DNA of 64,000 bases from NCBI GenBank assembly GCA_025201765.1, contig MU623345.1:248001-312000 (forward strand), written 5' to 3'. The stretch's first letter is position 1, and each line of letters begins with the position of its first letter. Positions 48,006 to 59,400 of the stretch are shown here, piece by piece. The notes beneath the pieces were generated by a model, which saw only the letters and a program-made list of their open reading frames with translations, had not been told where the DNA came from and made no database searches. Made by a program: the position numbers and the translations under genes. Source of the stretch: Daldinia sp. FL1419 (taxonomy: Eukaryota; Ascomycota; Sordariomycetes; Xylariales; Hypoxylaceae).

Positions 48006-48763
48006 ATCTGAAAACAATCTGTGAATGCTATGTATTAAAGTCGGGCGATGGAAGCGCTAGTAATGCCGCCAGGAAATTATGTAGGGAAAGTTGCGCAGTG
48101 GCTGCCTTTTTTATTATTATAAACGTCCCATACAAGCGGTTCGTGATGCAGGATACGTTGTCAAAAGGTACCTAGGTAGGCTAGTTAGTATTATTACATC
48201 TAGGAATAATAAATATCTTGAGACGATATTCTCGATAATATATTTGTATAGGTCGTAAGATTAGTAGACGTGGAAAGTGCTTGTGCAAATGGTATGTTGA
48301 TGACGATAACTGCGTTTAGCTAATACAAGATGGTGATGTTCGAGGCTTTGGCGTTGGTGGTAGGTAATTACCTACGGTTAGGTACAATACATGGATCAAT
48401 GTATCTTTTGCATTAGTATCCTGGGATTCCGGTAGCCATCGCATTCCGAGGGAATGGGCTGTGCACAAACGTGGCTTTGGATACCACTGTGGCTAGTTAA
48501 CAAATAATTATGTAGTACTTAACCTAGGTATTGTACTATCGGCGGTCAATTCGAAACTGCCGCTCGTCTAGCTGCACAAAAATGGGAACCTGGTTAGATT
48601 TATCGAGTCACCTGACCAAACTTTTCAGCCCACAACCCTACTGCGACCAAATCAATTCTTTTAGTAGTCTACCAAATTCTCCAGGCGGAAATTTCAAGAC
48701 AACCTCAAGAAAGTTTACCGGGAACCGACCTCAACTCGTCACTAACCTATCTAGCCATTCAAG
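48006..48763. promoter_or_regulatory. Divergent spacer between GOS1 and the uL29 gene
   Basis: This 758-bp region holds two 5' flanks. TACCTAGGTA is at 48169-48178 and ACCTAGGT at 48522-48529. No specific regulatory site is assigned. Confidence 0.4.
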
Positions 48764-49507
48764 ATGGTAAGTCGATTGATCAATTAAATGCGACCGTTCT
48801 GCGCGTCAAAAATTATCGAATTCATCGACCGCTAATTCTTCGTTCACAGTCGACTGCCAAGGTCAAGACGGGTCAGCTCTGGAACAAGAGCAAGGAGGAC
48901 TTGCTTAAGACTCTCGGAGAGCTCAAGACTGAGCTCGGCCAGCTCCGTATCCAGCAGGTCGTTTCCAGCGGTAGCAAGCTCAACAAGATGTACGTTTACA
49001 CCCCGGTAATCCGACCGTGAATTTCAATTCGACGGATGTTTTCTTCTGTTTTGTTTTTCGAGCCTTCCCCGCGACAGTCGCATGTGTGAAGAGACAAGAA
49101 GAAAAAAAAGAAAAGAAAAGAGGGCAATTAGTGCATAAGAATCTCATCACTAACAATACTTATCATTCTCTAGCCACGATCTCCGAAAGTCCATCGCCCG
49201 TGTCCTCACAGTTGTCAACCTTAAGCAACGATCACAGCTACGTCTCTTCTACAAGAACAAGAAGTACCTTCCTCTGGACCTCCGACCTAAGCAGACCCGT
49301 GCCATCCGTCGCCGACTGTCGCCCGAAGAGAAGTCCAAGACCCTTGAGAAGACACGCAAGCGAACCTCGCACTTCCCCCAGCGAAAGTACGCTGTTAAGG
49401 TACGCTGAACACTCCGGATCCAGCTATGCACAAATCGAACTGGAAGATATCTATCTTTCCAATTCCAAAGGACATCGAGCTAACGCTGGGAATTACAGGC
49501 TGCTTAG
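48764..49507 (+). CDS. RPL35: 60S ribosomal protein uL29 (L35)
   Basis: A large-subunit protein near the polypeptide exit tunnel. Four coding exons are predicted: 48764..48766 (only the ATG), 48850..48989, 49174..49399 and 49499..49507, with introns of 83, 184 and 99 nt, giving 125 residues. The protein starts [19 protein letters not shown], crosses the third exon junction at [15 protein letters not shown], continues [20 protein letters not shown] and FPQRKYAVK, and ends AA from the 9-nt last exon. Without the last splice the frame would read VR and stop, also plausible. The match to RKYAIKA in yeast favours the spliced end. Confidence 0.93.
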
Positions 49508-51601
49508 ATGAATACCTAGGTTCGGTTGGAGGAGAAGGGGAACGCGGGCGCTTTTCGAGGTAGTAGACGGGCGTCGTGGTCATTCCAAACAAAAAGAGGA
49601 ATCCTGATATTTGCATGGCATCACACGGCTTTTTCGGTTCATAGGTGTTTACGAGGTCACACTTTGCAGTCAATGTCGCTGCCAAATGCAAAAAGAATTG
49701 CCTTCGGGCGCTGAACAAGTTTTCTGCGGCTTGACGAGTTTATGTGATTTGCCAAAACCTCGAGAACGGATTGCCTGTCCTGGTTAACGGAGCTTGTTGC
49801 TTGTTGCGTTTTCTGTGACGAGAGCACACTAGGAATACCTAATAGTTATACCACGAGAAAAGCCCAAAATGCCAAAATATGCTAGGCTAACAGCAAATGT
49901 TAGCTAAGAACGGGTAATTCATAAACACGCTGGTATAAAAATTGGGAGAGTCTACTTCACTCTAACCTACCTAGGTCAGACCTTTCCGTCCCACTAACGA
50001 CTTGCTAGGTTTCAACCGATCTATACTAGCTCCTACGTCTATTCGTCATCCTAGTAAGGACGGAGAACATATGTAGGTTAGGCTAAGTAGGTAGACATGG
50101 CATCGGGGCACCTGACTATCTTGTATACTTTGGCCTGTTAATCTTCCCAAAAAGCGAGTGTATGAAGCCCTCATTACAGGAAAGGAGCCGAATCCTAATA
50201 CATGCCACCCCTATGTAACAGTCAAGTCCCAAACGTTTTGGGTTTCCTAGTTGAGTCTATAGTCGCTAACCATTTTACGGTACAAGCTCGAAACTGTTGT
50301 CTATGTGGTTCTTAAGGGATTTTAAGTACACTGAGGGGCTGATTGTTTAGCCAGCTCCCTTAAAGAAAACTATAACCAAAGCCACAGAGGTTACCGACTT
50401 GCCGACTTATTCCAAGGTTACAACAATAGGACCTTACGGACTGCCTATTGACAATGCTTACGGACTACCTATTAACAAAACTCACGCACAACCTAGTACA
50501 AGGGGTGCTACTTGCTCGATACCTGTTCTGTCAGTCACTGTTACAACCTCTGCCTCTGAGCTAGGGTTTCGTTATCCATGACAACTTCTGTAGTGGACTT
50601 GAATAAACGTTTACAGAGAGGCCTTATCTATCATGTTGTTACCGAGGAAGAACAGGAAAGGATCTGAGTGGTTAGGTATATCTACCCCCTTAACTAGCAG
50701 TAAACTACCCCCCCCCTCTACATAATCGATACGGTACGTAAAGCTCAACGTCATTCATTACCTAGGTAGTATAAAAGAGGAAGCTTTTGGCAGTAATCCC
50801 TAATAAATTAACTTATAACTAAATTTAATCAACTAATAGAGTAAAGCACGAGCCATTTCTTCGACTTTCCCCAACCCGGTCAACCCCCTATCTTGTGTAT
50901 TAATACGAAAAAATATCGGGGCTGTAATTCACGGCTACTGCTTAGTTGAAGGAACGCTTATAAACATTATTCCCCACCGAACAGTATTTATAAAACTTTA
51001 CCAAAAATTACAGGCTTTAGGGACTATAGATGAAATTAGGAAGTTCTCCTAACGGTTAGTGAATATAAGCCTGGTATCTAGTCCTTATTCCTTTGGGTAC
51101 TTAAATAGGCTCTTACGTCATGCCAATAAAATCGAATAACCCTCGATAACAAGTTATATAACCAAACTCTTCCCACGATATCACTCTACCCTATTCGATA
51201 TTATCTCATAATGACAGCTCGAATGTTTATAATAAAAGTGAATGATATGAGGTAAACATTGGTATTTTCAGACCCGTAGGCCATCATCATCTATGAGAAA
51301 TCGCTATGCTAGAAGCTAGTAGTTGAGATATTTAACAAGACGCTGAACTTGTGGTATAAAATCGCTGTCACTCCCGCTTTTTATAAACCCTTCCCCTACT
51401 ATGTACACGCAAGGCGCCTAAAATTCCTGCCCGCGTAGAAGAATCCTGACCCCTCGGGACCACTTACTCCTGGAAATCGTTTCAAATGCTAAAGACCCAA
51501 CCGGGATCCCCTCCTTGCCAAGAGCCTTCCGATATGCAATTCGCTTCTTGATTCGTAGCTTGTTCATATGAAAACGTCAAATCGGGATAGATCCAAGGCC
51601 C
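49508..51601. other. AT-rich 2.1-kb spacer
   Basis: No gene is supported. ACCTAGGT palindromes occur at 49514, 49969 and 50760. Between 50770 and 51420 the DNA becomes strongly AT-rich, with many TAA/TTATA words and no ORF. A string CTAACGGTTAGT at 51049 recurs at 54393. This may be decayed repeat DNA. Confidence 0.5.
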
Positions 51602-53406
51602 CTAGGCTTGGATAGCCTGCTGCTCTATAATAACGTCCCCTGGAGCCCCAGGAGATATGGGTGATAAGATTGGTCCTGCTGTTGATCGGCTCTTCTGCTT
51701 CTTTTTCGGTCTCTCGTGCCTAGCCTGATGTCTTCGTAATTGGTCATATCGGATGAACTGGCTTGTGCAGCCAGGCTCGTCACATTTAAATTTATAATCA
51801 GGGTTATGTGTTTTTCGATGTTTCGAGAGATTCGATGATTCGCAGAAGCATTTGCCGCATATATCGCATTCCAACGGCTTCTCGCCTGTATGGGTGCGTT
51901 TGTGCATAGCTGCCTCGAGTTAGATTACTACTACATTTCGATAGAATATGAAATGACTGGGTACATACTTAAAGCACTCTTCTGCTTGAAAGACTTATCG
52001 CAACCTTCGAAGTCGCATTTGTACGGCGTCTCGCCAGTATGAGTTCTAACGTGTTGGTCAAGGGCTTGCTGTGCTGAAAAGCCCTCACCACATATCGCGC
52101 ACTTGTGCGGTTTGTCTTGTTAATTGTTAGCGGTATTTCCTTAGAACTCGAGAGAAGTCAACTCACAAGACGTATGAGTGGCCAGATGGCGCCGTAGCTT
52201 GTTACGGGAGGCAAATACCTGGTCACCACGACGAGGACATCCTTTCCAGAGACAAAGATACTTCGTCTTACTTGTCAACAGCGAAATGTGGTTGTTGCAC
52301 AAGTGTTCATGCAGAGAGTAGCTATCCTTACAAACATGACCACAGATCTCGTGACCCTCCCCTCCAGGAGATATTATCCACTGGCATATAAGTTGAGTCG
52401 TATCTGCTATCTCATCGAGAGGTTCGTTCACGGGAGTCAGTAGCGAATCTATCTCAGGGGTACGTGAGAGGCTTGGACGAGGGTGAACGGGCAAACGGAA
52501 TTGATGAGAAGGGTTTGATTGGTGTTTGAGACGGTCCTCGGGCTGTTGGAAATCATGGTGTTGTCGAGGGGGAGAATTATTCAGAGCACCAGGTGCCCTC
52601 AAGTCTCTTAAGGTAATCGCAACATCATGCTCGGTGTTTGTGTGATTGCAATATTGGTTATGCGAACTCGGAGTTAGATCTAATGGTAAAGGATCATGCC
52701 AACCTTGATTAAGAGCCCACATCTCATCGATGGTTTGCCCGGGACTGTCGAGGCAGTGTAAGTCATCACATGGCCTACCATCCCCAGAGCATGCTTCCTC
52801 TTGGCAGACTTGAGTGGAGCAACAGTCGCTTGAGCATGAAAATTTGCTACAATTCATGGAAGCGCAGTCGTCAGGAACAGGACCCTGTGGAAGGCCCAGG
52901 TCAGCAGCATCGAAATTGTTGCCGAGTAGTGATTCACTGAAAGAGCCGTGTTGCACTTGCCTAGTATCGTGATTTAGGCCGTACTTTAAGCCCGTACCCG
53001 GGAGAGTATCCGGATAAAAGGGGTTGAAGCCCTGTATAGACTGTTGAAAAGCATTGTGCTCTGGTAGGTGATAAGGGTAAGTGAAAGTCGAGACTGAAAA
53101 CCTGTTCCTAGAAGGGGGAGACAGGCCATAGGTATTCCGGTGTACCCCCTGAGGATTTAGAGTGCCTACGCACTTGTCCAGGCAAGTATCATCGTGAGAT
53201 GTGTGATGGAGATCTAACGACGAAGGTTCAATGGTATCGACAGTGGATGATGTAGGGTTAAATGTGAATATGCTGCCGAGGTCAAGAGTGCTAGGTGCGA
53301 CAGAGCTGGTAAGCCTCTCCATTGAGGGTGACGATGTTGAAAGAGAGAGGCCATAAGTCAGATCACTATGATCGACTGAGCCGTCCATTCCTCCATACAT
53401 AGTCAT
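51602..53406 (-). CDS. C2H2 zinc-finger transcription factor, Zap1/ZafA-like
   Basis: Exons 53406..52167, 52115..51969 and 51909..51602 (introns 51 and 59 nt) give about 564 residues from the ATG at 53406. The N-terminal 350 residues are Ser/Pro/Asn rich and disordered, with a Cys cluster (about 179-220: [20 protein letters not shown], then DDLHC). Six C2H2 fingers follow. The first is atypical (CQW...CGHVC...HLCNNH), the second reads [14 protein letters not shown], and four more run in standard TGE(K/T)P-linked series: [53 protein letters not shown] and [16 protein letters not shown]. The CxW fingers plus Cys clusters fit zinc-sensing Zap1/ZafA activators of zinc uptake. The C2H2 call is firm; the zinc-response role is probable, not proven. 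Confidence 0.75.
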
Positions 53407-53428
53407 GATGGATTTTGCGATCAATCAT
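53366..53428 (-). promoter_or_regulatory. Upstream ATG overlapping the start of the zinc-finger gene
   Basis: An ATG at 53428, 22 bp before the main start, opens a 20-codon frame that ends at 53366, past the main ATG and out of frame with it. If it lies in the mature leader it would reduce translation of the factor. CTTTACAG lies just upstream, so an alternative is that a 5'UTR intron ends here. Confidence 0.5.
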
Positions 53429-54926
53429 AACCCTGTAAAGGGATTTTTTTTTTATAAAAAAAAAAAGAGCAAAAAAAAAAGTCGGTAGCCCGCTGCGAAG
53501 CCGATTTTGTAGTTTAGGTCTTAAAGAAGAAGTCTTTGGTTTGAGATCAATATTGGCCAGTGCGTCAACGAGTTTGAGATCTGGGGTCGGGATAGATCGA
53601 CACCGGCCACATAGAATATTACGAATTGAGGCTCTTCGTGTTGTTCATAAAAAGAAACGTGAAAAAAGTTTAAGAGTTATAAGGGGTGGTGTGGGCAAAT
53701 GAGTAACCTAGAATCCAGCCCGAAGGTTGAGAACCTTGATGGTCGATTTATGACAATTGAGGTACTTCGTAACTGCCACTTCCAAAACTTCCATGTAGGT
53801 CGCAACTGCACAACGGGTTTATTTTCCTCAGGCAGGAGACACCGAGACACCGAGACCCAGGTACCCAGGTGCAGGAACAGTAAACCTTAAAATGGATCAG
53901 TTTTCTGCAAGTAGATGCCAATCTCCTGAAACCCCCTTCTTCGTTCCTCCCATTTCGAACCTCAAACAATAGGGAAAAAAAACGCCTAGACTTGTGCCTT
54001 TTTCTTTGTGTACTGGTGATGCTTGTGTTAGGCGCAGGATTCGTCTACGCTGACGTTGATTCTGACCAATGAAAGGGCACGGATTTGTTAGAAACCGCTA
54101 ATGCTGGGGGCCAACCCTTCTGTGAGTACCTCAGGCCTATGGTATACGGCTAGGTAATACGGTCAAAAAGGCGGCAAAGGCGGCCATCAAGGTTCTCGTC
54201 CCATATATGTATGTACCTTAGTGGATCCGGCCCGTAACGAACACAAGACTCATTAAAATGGGGAGGCTGAGGAAGAATCAGGTACCTACATAGTACTTGC
54301 ACATTTATTAGCATGTACACCTAAGGAATCCATCTAATGTTTTTCTGCCTAACTAACCTAGGAGGTAGTTAGTTAAGGTAATTTCGAGTCATCTAACGGT
54401 TAGTCAATACAAGTCATGTAACCTAGAGAGATACCTTATACTTTATACCTTAAGCCTTAACTAGGTACCTTTTCATACCTGCCTTACCCCTCTGAGCCCC
54501 CACCAACTCAGCTTTGAGGGTCTGATAAAGCTCTTTTCGGTAAGAACAGACGTAAGACTTATATTGACATGCGCACGTCTAACCGGTTAGTGTAAAGCAG
54601 CTTACCTAAACTCTTGCATTACAGATCTCTTGAGCCTCAACTTTTTGTCGATTAAAAAGCAACGTTCTGCATTCGCGTTACAAGGCCACATCCCCGACCC
54701 GCGTTTATTTGCATTACAGCATAACAGATAAACTAAAACTCTCCGGTTTCATCCGCTGGATTACGCATTTTAGCGAATAATCACGCAGCAGAAGAACAAA
54801 AAAACAAAAACAAAAACAGGTTAAGTTCACCTAAGTATAGAAAACCTTACTATTTACTGGCTCTCGGCCATCCCCACCGCTAGTCTCGAATATATATATA
54901 CCTACCTATATATATATATATAAAAG
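53429..54926. other. Intergenic, divergent spacer
   Basis: This 1.5-kb region lies between the zinc-finger gene and the small acylated protein. Next to the zinc-finger gene a T10-ATA-A11 block at 53442-53466 can form a hairpin or act as a TATA-rich core. CTAACGGTTAGT-like words occur at 54393 and 54579. A (TA)n tract ends at 54922. No gene was seen. Confidence 0.5.
54889..54922. repeat. Interrupted TA repeat directly before a start codon
   Basis: Two TA runs separated by CCTACC end 5 bp before the ATG at 54927. This may be the leader or the TATA region of the short gene. Copy-number change here would alter the promoter or leader spacing. Confidence 0.75.
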
Positions 54927-55367
54927 ATGGGAAATATCTGCGGCAAGTCCGAAAGTGAACACTTCTCTCAACCTGGTCGCGTGCTCGGTTCCGCTCCGCC
55001 CCAACCAGAGCGCTCCTCTGTCCCGGCCTCGGTCGGGGGACCGCCCCGGGCCTTGGGCGGGAACTCTCCAAAGCCGCAAGATAATAGCAACGCGGAAGAA
55101 GCTCGAAGACGAGCCGCAGAGGCTGCCGAGGTGAGCATTCCCCGTCTGCTCCTTATCCCATAAGCATGCCCAGTCGTACCATCTGTTCTAAACCACAATT
55201 TATAGGCAAGGGCAAATGCTACTGCATCTAAATCTACGGGAAAGTTAGCCACGCAGTTGGCAGCACAGAAGAAGCAGACACGCAACGAAACGCTCAAGGA
55301 GCTAAGTAATAACGAGATAAGGCAACGGGATGCCGACGAGGCAGCAAACGCGAGAACTCATAACTAG
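54927..55367 (+). CDS. Small N-myristoylation-type protein, function unknown
   Basis: Exons 54927..55130 and 55206..55367 (75-nt intron, donor GTGAGC) give 121 residues. The protein starts MGNICGKSES: Gly2 with Ser/Lys downstream fits N-myristoylation, and Cys5 a palmitoylation site, so the product is probably attached to a membrane surface. A Pro/Ser-rich stretch is followed by a long charged helix (EEARRRAAEAAEARANATA across the intron, then AAQKKQTRNETLKELSNNEI). No domain is recognised. Similar short MGN.CGK proteins occur in filamentous fungi, but I cannot name a function. Membrane attachment is inferred from the motif. Confidence 0.75.
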
Positions 55368-55629
55368 CTGCCTAACTGGAGTGCGTATATATTAGGTAGC
55401 TAAGTATATATTAATCCATATTAATTGAGTGCATTACTTAGTAACTGTTCGCTCCGATTTAATCGATTTGATTGTGTATGTCTACCCTATTCTTCAACGC
55501 TGCTTAACGCCAAACAAAATCCTTTCGTTAAATACCTAAAGCATGTCCGTCCTATTGGACCACCGATGCTGTACCTTGAGTTAGGTAGGCATCTATAACC
55601 TGCTCTTAAAATGTTCAGGCGCTATGTCC

Positions 55630-58600
55630 TTAGGTAACAGTATATCTGCCACCGATTGGAGCCCTATTGTCCGCATCGGCGGCGGCGATGGTACCCTCCT
55701 TGAGCAAGCGCGTGAGCTCGGCCATGGCATTAGCTACCATTAATTCAGTATCACCTTCCACTAAAATATAGAGCTTAGGCTCGCCATCAGGTGGTACTTC
55801 TTGCCCAGGTCTATAGAATGTTCCTTTATTGGTAATAGATGTTCCAGTCGCTTCAAGAATTTTGGCGACATTAGTTCTGTTAGTGACAGCCCAGCGTGCC
55901 TTTTGTGGAAAGTCGTTGATTTCGAGAGTCGCATGGAATGCACCTGCGTCCGGCCCTTTGTTGTCAATCGGTTGACCTGGTCTTAGCTGGCCCGCGCGGC
56001 CCAAACGAGCATTGATAGCATTAATCGCAGAAGACACCTTGTCCAAGGGGTTATTGGCGCCTGCGGACGGTGCGGCTTCTTCCCTTTTGTGGATGGTGAA
56101 CTTCGGTTCGAGATCAATCTTGGGGGCGGCGGCATCGCGAGAGATGATGCCCGAAGCAGCAGTCTGAATAGCTGACAGGGCCTTGTCACCCTTCTTGTCC
56201 TCGCCACTTTTCTCCTCTTTCTTCTCCTCCTCTTCCTCGCCTTCTGTCCGATGAGATTTTCGCTCCCTGAGTCGGGCTGCTTCTCTCTCTTGGTCAAGCC
56301 TCTCTAGTCCTTTGCCGCCAAAGCCGGACTGATCTTTGGCCTTGCCCGACTTGACTTTATCCCTAAACGCTTTGCGCATTTCATCTAGTTCCGACGGGAC
56401 CTCCTGTCCACTCTGCTCTAGGGCTTTTGCGATTCCCGGCGCGCAATTTTCTTGGTCTCGTATTATGAACGTGACTGCCGTTCCCTTGTTACCAGCACGT
56501 CCAGTACGACCAGCACGATGTACATAGTCTTCGAGGTGATTCGGGGCATCGTAATTGACAACAAGTTTCAGTTGCTTAACATCGAGACCTCGGGCTGCTA
56601 CTGATGTCGCAATGAGAACTGGGATAACTCCAGCCTTGAAATCAACAATGGTAGAATCTCGGTCTATCTGATCTTTGCCGCCATGAATTGACATGCAAGG
56701 GTAACCCTTGCGCAACAATTCTTTCAGCAAGTCATCTGCTTTTTCCTGACGCTCTACAAATATTAGTGCTCGAGCATCTTCGTCCCTGTCGTAAAGCTCT
56801 CCTAGGAGCTCAAGCAGGCGAACGAATTTGGTATTTTCTTCCCTAATCTCGACAACCTGAGTAATTTCAGGGGCAACAACGCTTTTCCCTCCTACAGTAA
56901 TTTCCACGGGATTATTTAAAACTTTCTTAGCTAATGCGTCCATGATGCGAGGCATGGTGGCCGAGAAGAGAATTGTCTGACGGTCTGGTCGCATATTCGC
57001 GAAGATCTTCATTACCTGAGGTTCAAAGCCCATATCAAACATTCTGTCTGCCTCGTCTAGGACAACGTACGTAACCCTCTTAAGGTTAGTTACGCGACCT
57101 TGGTTAGCTGCTAACAGATCGATCATACGACCCGGGGTGCAAACTACAACTTCTGCGCCCCTCTTTAACTCGGCGATATGATCTTTGATGGGCGCACCGC
57201 CATATGCGCAGACCCCGCGAAGGTTCATTGATTTGAGGAATGGCTTGCAGTCTCGGTAGATTTGGGTAGCTAACTCACGTGTAGGAGTCATAATTAAGCC
57301 TATAGGCCCTTCACTATCTTTAAGGGGGCGTTGATCCTTGATGTGCCTGAACATAGGCAATAAGAAAGCGAGCGTCTTTCCCGAACCGGTTTTTGCAACG
57401 CCTATAACGTCTCGGCCAGACATAATTGTAGGGAACGCTTGCATTTGAATTGGGGTAGGTTTTTCGTATCCTAAGCTGTCAATGATATCAAGCGTTTTTC
57501 GTGACAAAGCGCACTGAGACCATTTTTGGACGGGCTTCGGTACGTCCTTACCAGATACCTTGATCCCATCCAGTTCAATGCGCAAGTCTGCTAATTCGGC
57601 GTCGGTCATCTCTGATAATTCAGATGGCTCGACCCAGAAATTCTTTCTAACCGGTTGTAGGTCGAGCTTGCTATAGTCAATAGATGGGATGTCCTTCTTT
57701 TTACGAGCTTTCGCCGCGATGGCCAAGAACGAATCGGGGTCCACATTCTCATTTCGGTAGTCATACTCATCGTCGCTGAAATACGCTTCTGGCTCTTGCA
57801 ATTCTTTACTCTGGCTCAGGCTTGCTTTGGGACGTGGATTAGAAGCAGGTTTGGTTTCGAGATCATTCATAAAGGCATCTAGAGGATCAACATCATCCTC
57901 ATCAACTTCCATGGCATCATCTGGTTGGACAGTTTGGGTGACACCGTTCGTTTCTGGAACTGTCTCCTCTTCGCCTTTATCGACTTGCATTTCTGTCTGT
58001 TGAGCATTTTCTTGCGCGATACGCTCCTCTCGCCTCTCCTGAGCCGCTCGGGCAGCGGCAGCTTCTTCTTCTTCATCCCCGGCGAAAGGATCAGCGTCGT
58101 CATCATCCTCTTCGTCCTGATTCTCATAGGGTGTATCATCAACGTCGACGAGGGGCAGGGAGGGTAGCTTAGCGAGTTTTCGGTCCGATGTCTCTTCTTC
58201 ATCGAGTATCAACTTCCGCTTCTGGGGAACTTTGTCACTTTCCGCATTTTGCTTGTGGAAACCAAAGCCACTCGTTTTGGCCCTGCTTTGCGGAAGAGCC
58301 GATACTGCAGCAACCCTATTAGTGACCCGATAGGAAATAAATTGGTGGGAGAACTTACCACTCGAAACCTGGGTGGCTGTACTAAGGCTTATAGATGGCT
58401 GCTGGCCTGCAACAGCACCTAGTTTAGGCGCAGCATTCGGGGTGTGCGCTTTGGGAGCGGATTTCTTAGCGATGGCTTTGGGATCAAATTTGCCGGCATA
58501 TGGAGTTGCTGGGGAAGCGACCTGCGTGTCAGGCGATATCGGCGTCGGAGAAGCTCCTACAGGTGTTGTATTGATGGGTGCAGTGTTAGCCTTTTCGTCC

Positions 58601-59400
58601 ATCTCAGCAAGAAGCTTCCGAGTTCCACCTGGAGTCGGTTCTTTCTGTTTCTCTTTTTCTTCCTGCTTCTTCTTCCATGCCGCTAACTTGGCAAGACGTT
58701 CGGCCTTTTTGTCGGTGTCTGACTGGGCTGGAGTAGGCTTTGGTTTCAATTCTGCCTGTAGGCATATATTAACATCTGTAGTAAAATACAATAGGTTAAT
58801 AGTACATACATCTGACGGCTTCGGTTTTGCATCGTTGGGCGCTGGGCCTCGTTCGCGGCTATCACCACGCCTACTTCGCGGATGAGAGTCAGCAGTACCT
58901 TCGCGTCGTCCTCTGGCTCGGTCACGGGAATCGTCTCGCCTGCTTCGGTGATCTCTGTCACCATCACGGTCACGGCTTCGTCGCCGGCGCGGTTCGGTGG
59001 AGCGGTCTCTTTCTCTATCTATGAGACGGTCGCGCGACCGCCTGCGATCCCTTCCGCCTCGATGATAGTCATCATCTCGGCGGTCTGGGGAACGGTCACG
59101 GCGGCGGAAATCATGGTCTCTATCCCGGTCTCGATCCCGGTCGCGGTTTCGACGCTGTACCGAATAATTATCAGTAAAGTGAACATTGCTAGACCTGCTT
59201 GATCCATATCGTCTCACATCGTGTGGGCTGCGAGTGCGGCTTCTACGCCTTGGGTCGCGCCCGTAATCTCGGCGATCTCGATCTCGATCTCGATCCCGAA
59301 ATCGGTCTCGGTCCCTTCTATCGTCATCTCTGCGATATCTTCTGGAGGGTTGCTGGCTTCCTGCTGGAGTTGGTGAGCGTGAGTCTCTGAGCCGAGCCAT
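55630..59400 (-). CDS. PRP5: DEAD-box RNA helicase Prp5 (U2 snRNP / branch-site fidelity)
   Basis: Prp5 remodels U2 snRNP at prespliceosome formation and proofreads the branch site. The frame is open for 1256 codons, but two 54-nt GT..AG introns inside it (58756-58809 and 58305-58358) should be removed. Exons 59400..58810, 58755..58359 and 58304..55630 then give 1220 residues. The N-terminus is an RS/RD-rich region typical of this family in fungi. A DPLDAFM motif at about 469 matches the DPLD contact for SF3B1. The helicase core has AKTGSGKT (about 631), LDEAD (about 745), SAT (about 776), ARGLD and HRAGRTGR (about 924). The C-terminal 200 residues are charged, with a KH-like end. The family call is very strong. 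Confidence 0.95.
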   Translation of the reverse strand: MARLRDSRSPTPAGSQQPSRRYRRDDDRRDRDRFRDRDRDRDRRDYGRDPRRRSRTRSPHDVRRYGSSRSSNVHFTDNYSVQRRNRDRDRDRDRDHDFRRRDRSPDRRDDDYHRGGRDRRRSRDRLIDRERDRSTEPRRRRSRDRDGDRDHRSRRDDSRDRARGRREGTADSHPRSRRGDSRERGPAPNDAKPKPSDVCTINLLYFTTDVNICLQAELKPKPTPAQSDTDKKAERLAKLAAWKKKQEEKEKQKEPTPGGTRKLLAEMDEKANTAPINTTPVGASPTPISPDTQVASPATPYAGKFDPKAIAKKSAPKAHTPNAAPKLGAVAGQQPSISLSTATQVSSGKFSHQFISYRVTNRVAAVSALPQSRAKTSGFGFHKQNAESDKVPQKRKLILDEEETSDRKLAKLPSLPLVDVDDTPYENQDEEDDDDADPFAGDEEEEAAAARAAQERREERIAQENAQQTEMQVDKGEEETVPETNGVTQTVQPDDAMEVDEDDVDPLDAFMNDLETKPASNPRPKASLSQSKELQEPEAYFSDDEYDYRNENVDPDSFLAIAAKARKKKDIPSIDYSKLDLQPVRKNFWVEPSELSEMTDAELADLRIELDGIKVSGKDVPKPVQKWSQCALSRKTLDIIDSLGYEKPTPIQMQAFPTIMSGRDVIGVAKTGSGKTLAFLLPMFRHIKDQRPLKDSEGPIGLIMTPTRELATQIYRDCKPFLKSMNLRGVCAYGGAPIKDHIAELKRGAEVVVCTPGRMIDLLAANQGRVTNLKRVTYVVLDEADRMFDMGFEPQVMKIFANMRPDRQTILFSATMPRIMDALAKKVLNNPVEITVGGKSVVAPEITQVVEIREENTKFVRLLELLGELYDRDEDARALIFVERQEKADDLLKELLRKGYPCMSIHGGKDQIDRDSTIVDFKAGVIPVLIATSVAARGLDVKQLKLVVNYDAPNHLEDYVHRAGRTGRAGNKGTAVTFIIRDQENCAPGIAKALEQSGQEVPSELDEMRKAFRDKVKSGKAKDQSGFGGKGLERLDQEREAARLRERKSHRTEGEEEEEKKEEKSGEDKKGDKALSAIQTAASGIISRDAAAPKIDLEPKFTIHKREEAAPSAGANNPLDKVSSAINAINARLGRAGQLRPGQPIDNKGPDAGAFHATLEINDFPQKARWAVTNRTNVAKILEATGTSITNKGTFYRPGQEVPPDGEPKLYILVEGDTELMVANAMAELTRLLKEGTIAAADADNRAPIGGRYTVT

